The notes beneath the pieces were generated by a model that was given only the letters and a program-made list of their open reading frames with translations, had not been told where the DNA came from and made no database searches. This document shows, piece after piece, positions 14,238 to 24,570 of a stretch of 64,000 nt of DNA. Origin of the DNA: Chamaelirium japonicum (lineage: Eukaryota; Streptophyta; Magnoliopsida; Liliales; Melanthiaceae); NCBI GenBank assembly GCA_947650365.1, contig OX393557.1, positions 47,241,479 to 47,305,478 of the forward strand, written 5' to 3'. Positions within the stretch are counted from its first letter, which is position 1, and each line of letters begins with the position of its first letter. The position numbers and the translations under genes were made by a program.

Positions 14238-14561
14238 GGCGGGGGCGAGCACAAGCGCGAGCAAGGTGGCGGAGACGAGCTCGAGCAGCGGTGGCGGAGG
14301 CTGCAAGGGTATGTAGGTAGGTTTAGGATTTCTAGGTCCATGGTTCATCCGAATCATCCTATGGCCTATAGATCTAGGATTTCTAAATCTTGGGTTCAGC
14401 AGTGGCCTATATCATTAGGTTTGGGGTTTGGTATAGTTTTGGAAAGGAATGGTATGAAATGAAAATTTAAAGTAGGGGGGGGGGGGGGGGGGGGGGGGTG
14501 TTATTTGTGTCCACAGGGTTGTCTGCCCTTCAGCTAAAAGGGATCTCTTGTCAGGGACCTT
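14049..14561. mobile_element. TIR element with GC-rich core and C/CT and G tracts
   Basis: Terminal inverted repeats AAGGTCCCTGACAACAGATC (14049-14068) and its inverse at 14542-14561 differ at one base in 20. Inside lie a run of about 25 C followed by (TC)17 (14176-14234), a GC-rich 80-bp stretch unlike the surroundings, a block GTTCATCCGAATCATCCTATGG, and a run of about 23 G near 14477-14499. Non-coding; the frames here are low-complexity. Related core blocks occur at 15300-15830 (inverted) and 44870-45310. Confidence 0.65.
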
Positions 14562-14841
14562 AACACCAAGTCCCCCATGTTTTTATCGTATACAAGTAGT
14601 GTATTTGGTTTCTATTTCTTCTGTCTTTAAGAGAACATGGTATTCTGGGTTCAGTAAGAGGGAATTGGAGGACAACAGATGGTTTTATGGATTTGATATT
14701 CTTCGTTTTTATGGATTTTTCTCGACTAATATTATAGGGAGATATGATTCGTTAACTTATGTAGGCCATCTCTTTTATTTTTTTGAGTTCGGCGGGTGCC
14801 TGAAAGCCTTTGGGGCAATGGATCATTTTGGGCTCGGACTA

Positions 14842-14982
14842 ATCCCACCAAGAATGCACAGCCCTACTCACTCGGCAACTCCCACTTCACTACTGGGTAA
14901 AGCGAGGGGAGGCAGAGTTGAACCCACAAGCAAGAGTCGTTTGGTTGCTTAGCGCCAGGTCTACCATTCTTTGGTGGGTTTA
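14842..14982 (-). repeat. Possible tRNA-derived SINE / foldback
   Basis: On the minus strand the segment contains GTGGGTTCAACTCTGCC, close to the pol III B box (GGTTCAANYCY), preceded by an A-box-like TGGCGCTAAGC. ATCCCACCAAGAATG at the left is returned inverted as CATTCTTTGGTGGG at the right. The assignment is tentative. Confidence 0.3.
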
Positions 14983-15299
14983 TAGGTTCTCTATTTGCTT
15001 ATACAGTTTGTGGTGTAGTTTTGAATGCTATTGTTATTGAATAGTAGGGACTGGGGAGGGTTTTAGTGCACCTACCTCCACTAAGTTTAAAGTCTTTGCT
15101 TTGGAGACATCATTTGTGGCCATTGGTCTAGATTTGGGTGTGGCTTTTGGTATCTTACTAGTTTATGATTGTTGTCATGTAAAGAGGGAATTCAGGTCTC
15201 CTACCCCCACCAAGCTTTTTCATGTTGAGTGCTGGATATGTTACATTATTTGTTTGTGGGATTAGGTTAGCTGTGGGGTTTGCACTCATTATTTTTTGG

Positions 15300-15830
15300 G
15301 GGACTTAGTGAACCGTCCCCGACGTAGGATTCGGTTTAGCCTAAAAGACTTTGAAATGCTGTGGACTAAATTGCCCTTCATAACATTTCAATTTTTTTTT
15401 TTGCATGTCACTGAACCATTAATTGCTACCGCCAAACCTAACCCTAAACCCAAGATCTATGGGCCATGAGATGAACCCTAGACCTGAGATCTAAATCAAA
15501 TCCTAATGGAACCCTAAACCTAACCCAAACCGTACCCACTCGTTTCCACAGCGGCAGTGAGTAGCTGCACCTGGAGGTCCTGTTCACTTCTTGCTGCTCG
15601 CACCCGCCATCGCTGCTGCTTGCCATCGTGACTCGAGGTTGTGTTCTATCTGTTTGCTAGGGACAAAGGCGGCGGCGACGAGCTGTAGATCGCGCTCAAG
15701 AGAGATGGGAGGAGAGTAAGTGAGAGGTGATGATATTTTTGGGTTTCTGAAGAGAAGTCGGGTATCTTAGGCTAAATAAAACTTAAGCAGGTCCTGTTCA
15801 CCGAAACAATCTGTTGGAGACTGCTCACAC
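15300..15830. repeat. Related GC-core element, inverted relative to 14049-14561
   Basis: Contains the inverse of the shared core block (CCATGAGATGAACCCTAGAC) and a GC-rich stretch (15590-15720). It carries CGGTTTAGCCTAAA near the left end and TTAGGCTAAATAAA near the right, suggesting degraded inverted ends. Confidence 0.4.
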
Positions 15831-17627
15831 ATTTCTGTTCTCCCCCCCCACCCCCACCCACCCCGCCCTTTTTTTTTTTAAAGAATGGGTATTCAAATAC
15901 CTTTTAGAATGTGGTTCCAGTACATTGCGTAGTTACCCGAACTCGGAAATCAGTATACGAGACAAGTAACATTGTAATTTTCTTGTGTTGGGGGATTCTT
16001 TCTTGGTAATTTTTAGATTGTAGAGATGGTAATTTGATTTACGAAGATCTTATCAGTCTATGGACATGTGTGCTGATTTTCGAAGTGAGCGATGCTCCCC
16101 AAGGTGGCTCCTTGGTTATATGAGCTTAAACGACGTAACCAAAAAGGTAGGTCTCTCTATCCGCCAACCGCCAACCAGACTTTGAGGTTATATGGAATGT
16201 CCCTATCATGCGAACGGGCCCAGGTCAGGTTTTTTGGATTATCATTCCTCGGTTTCCCCGGGATTGTTATGGGCAGCATCACCGAATTATTTTGGCAACA
16301 CCTGGGGCTTATTTTTTTTTTCCTGTAACGATCGGGTTGTCTCCTTTGGCCATTAAATATAGGATCTTTTTGTCTGAATATTTTGTCCAGGTGATCGAAT
16401 GAATGTCCCAGGTAAGCTGCTGTTGCTTCTTTTCTTTTTTTTTTTCTTGACTACTTTGATTTGTAATGTTTACCAAAAATAATGAAAAAAACAAAATTAG
16501 TGTTCGAGGGCTGATTAAATTGTCTGAACAGTATACCCATTACCCATTCGGGTGTGGTTCCTTGTCTGGCCCACACCATTTCGGGTTTTGGTTCGGGTTT
16601 AACGAGTATATTGGGTATTATTTTTGTTGGGATCTGAAGGCTCCGTCTTCTGTGAAAGCGATGACTGCACAAGCATGACAATAAGAGAAATACCAGTAAT
16701 CAAGGAATAAGATTTCATTATCACGATATTACGATAGCTCGGTGGTGGGTCACCGTTTGTCGGACCCCAGTATTTCTACCCTCGACAATTTTTGAACAAT
16801 CACACGACAAATACAAATCTGGCGGGAAACACGAGAATACCGAACATAGCACCGGAGAAATAGTTGAAGTAGACCGTTCGACGAACTCGGAGAAGATCTG
16901 CATTTCGTATCTTCTATCTTCCTCATTTTCTTCTCTACTCTCTCATGTAGTCGCTGCACGTGATTTGGTGTTAAATCCTAGAGCCACACTCCTACCCTTT
17001 TTATAGGGGGCAAACATATGGCCTCGGGTATCTCAAAAATTGTAATTATCTTGCCCAAATCGGAGAAATCTGCGACCCAAACCGTCGGCCCGATCCCGGG
17101 TGCCTAAAACCTGCGCTCGGGCAAATTGCTCGTGAATCCTCCCTCCTTTGCCAGACCCAATTCGGCTAGGCAAGGCCCTGTGGATGCCTGGGCAAATCAT
17201 GTGGCAGAGGGCCTTGTCAACACACCCTGGGAGCCTGGGCGAACCCGGTCGGCGCCTAGGTGAACTCCTAGTTGGGTGTGGGTTCGGGTTTGGCATTTTG
17301 CAAACTAAAACACTATGATTTTTGTCTTTTTGCAAGTTATCGGTATATTCTATCGTTGGATTAAAAAAACATGGGAAAATCAGTGTTTGATCCAAAAAAC
17401 AGAAGGGTATTACATCTTGTTCCACTTTAAGTTTCTATTTAAAGAAAGTCCATCAATATGATTATTATATAAAACTTGATTCACTGTTCATAATTCTGCT
17501 TGCAAATGATTCGATCTTAACTGTTTTAGATAACATGTTTTTTAAAAATATCATAAATACCCATGATATCCACTCGTATTAAATAACGGTAGATGATATA
17601 TAACACGTTTTCTTTTTACAGGAATTG
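15831..17627. other. Noncoding, possible LTR debris at about 16690-17010
   Basis: No gene recognised. On the minus strand a TATAAAAAGGG sits near 16997-17007 with downstream leader-like sequence, which could be a decayed LTR, but no TG...CA ends, primer site or duplication was found. Short runs of C (15840) and T occur. Confidence 0.35.
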
Positions 17628-18395
17628 TGGCACGGTTGCTACAATGATTTTACTGTAGCTGCTATTGTGATTTCATTGTAGTTGTTACAGTAAAATTACT
17701 GTAGCAATTGTGATTTCATCGTGGACGCTACAGTGATTTTACTGTAACTGCTACATTGAAAATCTTTATAGTTGCTACAGTAAAATCATTGTAGTAATTT
17801 ATGATTTTATCGTGGATGCTAAAAAATATTTTTACAGTACAATCTTTATAGGAAAGTACTCAATTTTATACAAATAAAACTCAGTTGAATTGAGTATTAT
17901 TTTGTATATTTGAGTACCATGCATGGGTTGCTACAGTGATTTCATTATAGCTGCTACAGTGAAATTTATTGTGCTGGCTAAAATGGTTTCCCTATAGTAA
18001 ATCACTGTAGCAAAGTACTCAATTTTATTTAAATAATACTCCGTTTTATTAAGTATTATTGTGACTAAAATTGAGTAGTATAGTGATTTAACTGTAGTAA
18101 AGTATTTTTAACAGTCACAAAAAAAAATCACTATAACAGCTACAGTGATTTCATTGTAGTAAAGATACTCAAATATATGCTAATAAGATTCAATTGAAAT
18201 GAGTACTATTGCTACTATGATTTTACTGTAGCAATGTGTTTTTTAGCAGTTACGACGGAATCACTATAACGCTAAAGTGGTTTCACTGTACCTACTACAA
18301 CGATTTCAATGTAGCTTTTACCGTGGAATCACAATAGCGTTACAATGATTCCACTGTAGCTACTGCAGTGAATTCACTGTAGCAACTATAGTGGT
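17628..18395. repeat. Palindromic CTACAGT/ACTGTAG array, cluster 1
   Basis: More than twenty copies of GCTACAGT or its inverse ACTGTAGC, many paired a dozen bases apart around TGATTT or AAATCA so that each pair forms a short hairpin. They alternate with an AGTACTCAATTTTAT / TTGAGTATTATT motif pair. The array is degenerate and not a strict tandem. Non-coding. Confidence 0.8.
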
Positions 18396-18785
18396 CACAC
18401 ACTAGGTCTCGAAACTGTACGTTTCGTAGAGATCGGGTGAAGTTATATAGACAATGGTAAGTTGGTAGATTCGGTAACTTAATCAAGGCTATTTTAGTCT
18501 TGCATTAACCAGAGGAGTTGTTAGAACTAATTTGTTGAAATGTGGAACTGGGCTTATAGGAAAAGGTTGTCGGGATCGATTCTAAAATAAAACCTTTAAA
18601 AAGGACTGTTTGCAGTCCACCCGAAAAAATATTCTACTGCATTGCAGCATTAGAGACTCGTGGTATACGTCATTCGGTATGGGTAGTGATGTGCCCGTAT
18701 TTGTACCCAAGACCAAGAGTTAATGGGGTAAAGTTCTTATACCTATTATGTACCCAAAATGTTTTCGCTACAAAATGTGTACCCA

Positions 18786-19187
18786 TGTTAGATACCACGC
18801 ACCTCAAAACCCAAGATGTAAGGGGAAGTTCACAGGGGGTATATTAAGCGAGTGATGGATGCCCTCTTCATCGATGTCGGACTAAATTGATGGACTATCT
18901 CAACACCCCGCTCACGAGGAGCATGCGTGGAAACGCACAATCAATGGGGGCACATCCAGAGCAGGAGCAGAAACAGGAGACATGCTAGCTCTGATATCAT
19001 GTTAGATACTCTCACAACCCAAAACTCGGGTCGTAAGGGGAGATCCACAGTGGGTATATTAAACAGCAAATAAGTGACCCCCCCTCCCCCCCGGTGAAGC
19101 ATGCGTGGTAAGGCATAATCGGTAAGGATGCATCCGGCGCAGAAGACGGGCTTAGTTCTAATATCATGTTAGATACCCTCGTACCCA
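18786..19187 (-). mobile_element. TRIM (miniature LTR retrotransposon), tandem and truncated
   Basis: Read on the minus strand. LTR 1 is 18786-18905 (120 bp, TGTTG...CTAACA). The internal part has a primer-binding site TGATATCAGAGC (18988-18999), one mismatch from the initiator-Met tRNA site TGGTATCAGAGC. LTR 2 begins at 19000 and loses its distal part near 19080. A second internal segment follows, then 14 bases or more of a third LTR end from 19168. This LTR-int-LTR-int-LTR order sharing LTRs is typical of TRIM arrays. No coding. The same family occurs at 42320-42761. Confidence 0.7.
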
Positions 19188-19260
19188 TATTTTTGTGTTG
19201 GGTTGAAAATCACGTTTATACTACATTTGAGTTTATCTATGTATGTCTAATTCAAATTAA

Positions 19261-19620
19261 TTGGCTACTTTTGGAGACAACTCCCGATTAGCCTTCGAAC
19301 ATAGCCCAACTCCTCATCCTGCAGCTGCTGGTCCTCAGGTTCCCATGGCAGCAGATGCACCTTCATCGGACGGCTGTGGTTCCCTCCACATCCCTGACCA
19401 AGTGTACAAAGGGAAAACGACCAACCGCAGAGGAGTCAACTGTAATGTTTCATGAATGGCTGCAACAGTTTCTCTGGCTACAGCTTGGGGTGGGGTTGGG
19501 AATTGGGAAGCATCATATCTCTCTCTCTCTCTCTCTCTCTCTTCAAATTATTATTGGCTTCCTAATTATTGGTCAAATTACCATCGGCTTCCTAATTGTT
19601 GGTTTTCTCTTCGGTTTTTT
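19261..19620 (+). repeat. Dispersed repeat, copy 1 of a pair
   Basis: Shares ordered blocks with 21720-22035: GACGGCTGTGGTTCC, CCCTGACCAAG, CAACTGTAATGTTTCAT, GCAGTTTCTCTGGCTACAGC (approximately), a (CT)n tract, then AATTATTATTGGCTTCCTAA. Short open frames look protein-like (AADAPSSDGCGS) but do not match a family I know. It could be a fragment of a gene captured by a transposon. Confidence 0.5.
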
Positions 19621-20744
19621 TCAAAGAATAAAAAGGAAAAAAACAAATATTTTGATAGCTGCATTAGTAGAATTTCCATGAAACAAAGTTTTGCCCATGC
19701 AGTTGGTGGGCTTGTAGTGTATACTGGAGGTCATGAGTTCGATGGATCCATTGATCATTCTTTGTAAGCCAATACCATGTGACCCGGTTTGCCGATTTTG
19801 GTCTGGTTTGACCCGTCGTCGAACTCGGAGCAAGGAGAGAGAGATTTTTTACGTGAAAATCCTCAATGGAAAAAACCAAGGTGCTTTCACACAAATCAAG
19901 ACAGATTCACTATTGAACTTTGTCTATCTTATGATCCCAAGAAAGCTTGGTGCTCTCATAGTCGCTCGTTCTCATAATGTTGCTACAGCTCTCGCACATA
20001 CTGCCACTTATCCTTTGGATGCTCTCTGCTGCAACCCATCTACCGAGCATACTATAACGATAACGATGGACCTCAACAATACAACTCCTATATATAAATC
20101 CTCACGATTGATGGCTCAAACTACACCAACTAACCTAACTCGGATGCACCATCTAGTAGGGACCCTCGATGTTACGAACACTGCTTCTTAGCTCGGATCT
20201 AAGGGATGCTTCAACCTTCCAGATGGATTTGAAAAGACTTCCCCTGATGAATCCTACTTCAGCCATATGCCAAAGTAAATTCCCAATCAATAGATTTGAT
20301 TATAAGCGTGGGGAGAAGAATTTCAATACAAATAGGTAGGAGGGTTTGGGGGCAAACTATATTAGCATGAATCACAACCCAAAATCCAAACCGAAGACTT
20401 ACACAATTTGTCTTTCTTATACAAGTTATCGACATATTATACTGTTGGATTAAAAAAACATTATACTGCAATGCAGACTCGGTACCCAATTGTACCCTAT
20501 TATTTCGTACTCAATAGGGTATGAGTTCGGGTAGAAATATGTTGTTTGGTTTTGGTTATTAGTCTTAGGCCATTCTAACTAATATTGTAGTTTGATAAAC
20601 CCCTCTAACTATTTCGCAGTGTATTAAGTCCTCCCTTCCTTTAAAATGATCATTTTGCCCCTCTAACTACCCATATAGAATCCGATGTATAGTTTATTTT
20701 TTTTTTCATGCATTTTATGAATTCCCCCATAGTAGACCCAACAC

Positions 20745-21135
20745 AATATAGCTGTTACAGTGATTTCACTGTAGCGGTAATATTTCGGAGTATAAATTCA
20801 GTTGCTACAGTGAAATAACTGTAGCAATCGAATTTATACTCCATAGCTGCTACAATGATTACATTGTAGCAGTAATAATCCAAAGTAGAAATTCGGCTAC
20901 TCCAGCGAAATCACTGTAGCTGCTACAGTTATACTGTAGCAACCGAATTTATATTCCATATAAACACTTGAATTTAAACTCCATTATCCAAAATTGAAAT
21001 CACTATAGCTATAGACCGTGAAGTATAAATTCGGGTTAGCAGAGTAAATATGGTTGCTACAATGGTTTCCCTGTAGCAACCGAATTTATACACCAGAATA
21101 TTACTGCTATAATGAAATCACTGTAGTAACTATGA
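20745..21135. repeat. Palindromic CTACAGT/ACTGTAG array, cluster 2
   Basis: Pairs such as GCTACAGTGAAATAACTGTAGC alternate with GGAGTATAAATTCGG and its inverse CCGAATTTATACTCC, giving palindromes at two scales. Related to cluster 1, but the spacer motif is different. Confidence 0.75.
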
Positions 21136-21350
21136 AGTATCAACTAGGGCTAGTAGAGTATAAATTTAATTAGTACATAGGGGTAATAATAGGGGTTTTT
21201 TAGTATTTGATAAAAAGTTGAATAGGTTAACAAAGGTTTAATGTGTATGTATCTTTTCAGATTGGGTCTTGGCTCAAACAAACCTATTATCGAGACCGGT
21301 GCTTAAAAGCATCTTGTATAAAGGGTTTATCACTAACTCCCCCTATAATA

Positions 21351-21665
21351 TCTATACTATATACTAAAATGGAAGCCTTTCTCCTGTGTTGTGACATGTG
21401 GACGTCTTTTAAAGAACCATAATCATTCTTCCATGTGTGAACACAGCTCAACTTTAAATCCTATTAAAAACCTATCATAAAGATAATAAAACACCCATTC
21501 AATGGCATTTAATTATCATTTGATGTTAATCTCTCTCCCTCTCTTTCTTTAACAAGTGAATCACACTCACTTTAGATTTCATACTTCTTCGTACAGTTGT
21601 GATGTCATCTGTGCCAAATGGCTGTGCATCAAGCTCATCGGGGCATTGCCCGAGTTTTTTACTAG
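21351..21665 (+). mobile_element. Small non-autonomous Helitron
   Basis: Starts A|TCTATACTATATACTAAAA, the plant Helitron 5' consensus style. Ends with the hairpin CGGGGC-ATT-GCCCG (about 21639-21652), a T run, and ACTAG|T at 21661-21666. Total 315 bp with no coding and insertion between A and T: all expected of Helitrons. It would move only with Rep/helicase supplied in trans. Confidence 0.7.
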
Positions 21666-21719
21666 TAAGTTATAAAATCTCAGTTCCCAGATGGGCGGCT
21701 ACTGGTCCTCATTTTAGTT

Positions 21720-21940
21720 GGGTAACTTGTTCGAGTCAAGCAAGCATCACAGTTGCACGATGACAAGCACCCCACCCCTACAAATGTATAACACCCAGCT
21801 CCAGCGGCACCGTCGTTGGACTCGGACAGACGGCTGTGGTTCCGCCCAAATCCCCGACCAAGCGTACCAAGAGATACGATCAACTGTAATGTTTCATTAA
21901 TGGCTGCAGCAGTTTCTCTGGCTACAGCTGCTCAATTTAT

Positions 21941-21990
<50 letters not shown>

Positions 21991-22035
21991 AATTATTATT
22001 GGCTTCCTAATTGTTGGTCAAATTACAATCAGCCA
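21720..22035 (+). repeat. Dispersed repeat, copy 2 of a pair
   Basis: Same block order as 19261-19620, with a longer (CT)n tract (about 21943-21988). The two copies lie 2.4 kb apart in the same orientation, with a palindrome cluster and a Helitron between them. Confidence 0.55.
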
Positions 22036-22576
22036 TTGGACGGTGTAGGCTCTGAACCGTGGGAAACTGGGCGAACTCCAGCGGGAGAGGAGGAGTCAGC
22101 ACTCATGAAATGGATAGCTACAGGACACAACTATAATGGGTCCTATGCAGGGTTGGGGGGCCATTATCGTTGTGGCCCCCATGCAGCGCTGGGGGATTCT
22201 ATTGTCGTCGTGGGCCTCAGGCAAGATTGGGCATCTCGTTATTGTCGTCGTGGGTTCTACGCAAGGATGGGGGGGTTTTATTGTCGTCGTCATGAGTCCC
22301 ATGCAAGGCTAGGGGTTCCGCTGTCATCGTAGGTCCTGCTTGGGGGTCCCACTTTCGTCATTTGTGGCCAGCTGTTGGCATTAGCTTGATGATGTGGCAG
22401 GCTCTGGGGGTGTCATGTGGCCTGTGTTTTCGATTTTCCTGCTTCTGTTTTCTCTTTCTTGACAGAAAAACTCCTTAGTCTTTAAAAAGGACTTTTTTTA
22501 TAAGGTTTGAGCGATTGTCTATGAGATCGAGCTCATGCCTTGAGTTCTCCTAATTTCAGTACTCCTTTCCTCAATC

Positions 22577-23061
22577 TAGGGGTGGCAATGGGTCGGGTCG
22601 GGTCGGGTTCGTGTCGTGTACAAAACCCCTAGGCCCGGATCCTTCTCGTTTAACTACTTGTGTCTAGATCCTAAACCCGTACCCGACCCGTTTATAAACG
22701 GGTAGACCCGATAAGATCCGTTAGAACCGTTTACCACATGGGTTTATTCAGTTGACCCCAATCCGACCCGATCCGACCCAATCCAACTCGACCCGACCTA
22801 ACTCGATCGACCTGCTGATACTATATATTACAGTATCGGATTGCGGGTAGGCCCGACCCGACCCGACACGACCCGTTGAATTTTAAACGGGTCTTCCCGG
22901 GTCTACCGTGTCCAGACCCTAAACCCGGGCCCGACCCGTTTATTAAACAGGTCTATCGTGTCGACCCGTTTACGTCCCAAACCTGTTTAGCCCTGACCCA
23001 GACCTAGACCCGTTAACTTCGTGTCGGGTCTGCCGTGTCGGGTCCAAAATTGCCAGCCCTG
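22577..23061. mobile_element. hAT-like MITE built of GGGTC/GACCC repeats
   Basis: Terminal repeats TAGGGGTGGCAAT and CAGGGCTGGCAAT (inverted) are flanked by CCTCAATC (22569-22576) and CCTCGATC (23062-23069), an 8-bp target duplication with one mismatch, as expected of hAT elements. The interior is dense GGGTCGGGTC and GACCCGACCC arrays, giving a 485-bp imperfect palindrome. Non-coding. Confidence 0.75.
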
Positions 23062-24164
23062 CCTCGATCTCTTTCTCGCTTTTGATTGAGGCCCTCATGG
23101 TCCCAGCTTGTAGAGAAAAAGCAATCTTTGATTGATCACGATGATTGATCACGATGATTGATCAAGGTTGCGTTGCTGGTGCCCGAATGTAGGTGCTCAG
23201 GATTCTTTCAGCACAAAAACCCTTACAGCCTAAGGGGATTTAAAAGCATAGCTTTGGATCTGTTTTGGGATCCGTTCATGCAAATGCTTCGACCGAACCT
23301 ACCATCACACGAAGGATGCACCGTGCCTAGAAAAGACGGTTCGTTTCCCTAAAGGATGGTCCATACCTATCGAAGACGGTTCATGCCACATGGCTGACAG
23401 TAGAGTATCTCATCATAATAATAATCACACCCAAGATCAATATCTGAGATGTATCCTGTCTAGGGAAGACGGTCTGTGGCCCAAAAGGACGGATCGTGCC
23501 AATCACAGATGACCCATGCCATTGAGAATATTGGAGTATTTCTTGAGATCTATCATGGCTTCTGCCATGATGGATTTAACGTTTAATCAAGCTAAAGGAA
23601 TCCTAATTAGCATAAGATAGATTATTACGGAACTATATTAGATTCACCGCTCTAAATCCTCTCCATCTGATAACAATCCAATTTAGTTTACTTTAATCAA
23701 AGTTTTAATTAGTTTTAATAAAACCAAAACCAAACCATTTTTTACTCTAAATCAAACACCCACACAGTCCAATTCTAGCAGTTTACCTAGTTCCAAAGGA
23801 CGACATCGGTATTTGAGCCTTATAACTGCAAATCAACCGACTAAGATATCAGTTGTGATCAGAGACGATCATTTGCTCTAGTAGATTGTTATGCAGGTCT
23901 GAGCTTGCTCGAGGTGGATGTAGGGATTTTCTAAACCACCTATGAATCACGTGTGAGCTTCAACTTATGCAATAGGATAGAGCCTTGCATGCTTTTATCC
24001 TAATTCACTCACGGACATTGCATCACATGTAGTTTTTACACATTATGAGAATCCGTTTGTCAGTCTCCGTTGGATCTTTAGTCCGATCGTTCTTCACACG
24101 GTGAAAATTTTATTTGACCATTGATCATATCCCCTACCATGTTACTCTTAGCGAAACCAAATTC
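23062..24164. other. Noncoding, no gene recognised
   Basis: Contains a short tandem of GATTGATCACGAT at about 23131-23165. The rest has no recognised gene or repeat ends. Confidence 0.45.
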
Positions 24165-24466
24165 ACCCACAATGCCTCAAAGCCAAATCGCCCACTTGAT
24201 TGCTTTTGTTATGACCATGTATTCGGCCTCCGTCGCCGATAATACAATCGTGTCTTGTGGAATGCTTTCCATCTCACCGAAACCCCTACCAGTATAAACA
24301 CATAACCTATCAAAGATGCTCGTCCATCTAGATCACCAACATAATCAATATCAATATATTATACTATATCTCTGATTGAATCGGCCTGTAGCTAAAAAAG
24401 TATACAAATGTCCAATGTACCATGTAGGTACCTCAAAGTTGACCAAACCATTACCTTCAATGGTCA
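24165..24466 (-). pseudogene. Copia RNase H remnant
   Basis: On the minus strand, frames with copia RNase H features can be followed with shifts: an IGHLYTF segment, a DYVGDLDGRASLIGYVF segment, and an ATEAEYM segment near 24210-24245 corresponding to the conserved TEAEY motif. No ends, LTRs or intact frame. It abuts a LINE fragment, so it is an old nested insertion or a chimeric remnant. Confidence 0.6.
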
Positions 24467-24570
24467 TGAGAGGGAAAGACCATTTGACACGGTCGTAAGC
24501 TTTGGTCATATCCAGTATAAGAGCATAGTATCCTTGCCGACCAATCTTCTTTTTTAATGTATGTTGCACC
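24467..24570 (-). pseudogene. LINE reverse-transcriptase fragment, left part
   Basis: Minus-strand residues KKKIGRQGYYALILDMTKAYDRV belong to the plant L1 reverse-transcriptase core (KLDMSKAYDRVEW type). The fragment is interrupted by the copia element at 24571. The upstream residues resume at 34276 on the other side, off by one nucleotide in frame. Confidence 0.75.
24566..24570. other. Target-site duplication of the copia element (left)
   Basis: GCACC at 24566-24570 is repeated exactly at 34271-34275, immediately outside both LTR ends. Confidence 0.9.

Noticed and set aside
16690-17430. Possible solo LTR
   Set aside because: A TATA-like motif alone is not enough; no terminal TG/CA pair, primer site or target duplication was seen.
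19680-19745. B-box-like GAGTTCGATGGATCC
   Set aside because: No convincing A box at the right distance and no poly(A) or duplication, so not called a SINE.
17628-21135. CRISPR-like appearance of regularly recurring palindromic words
   Set aside because: Spacing is irregular, spacers are not unique, motifs alternate in orientation, there are no cas genes, and the DNA is plant nuclear.
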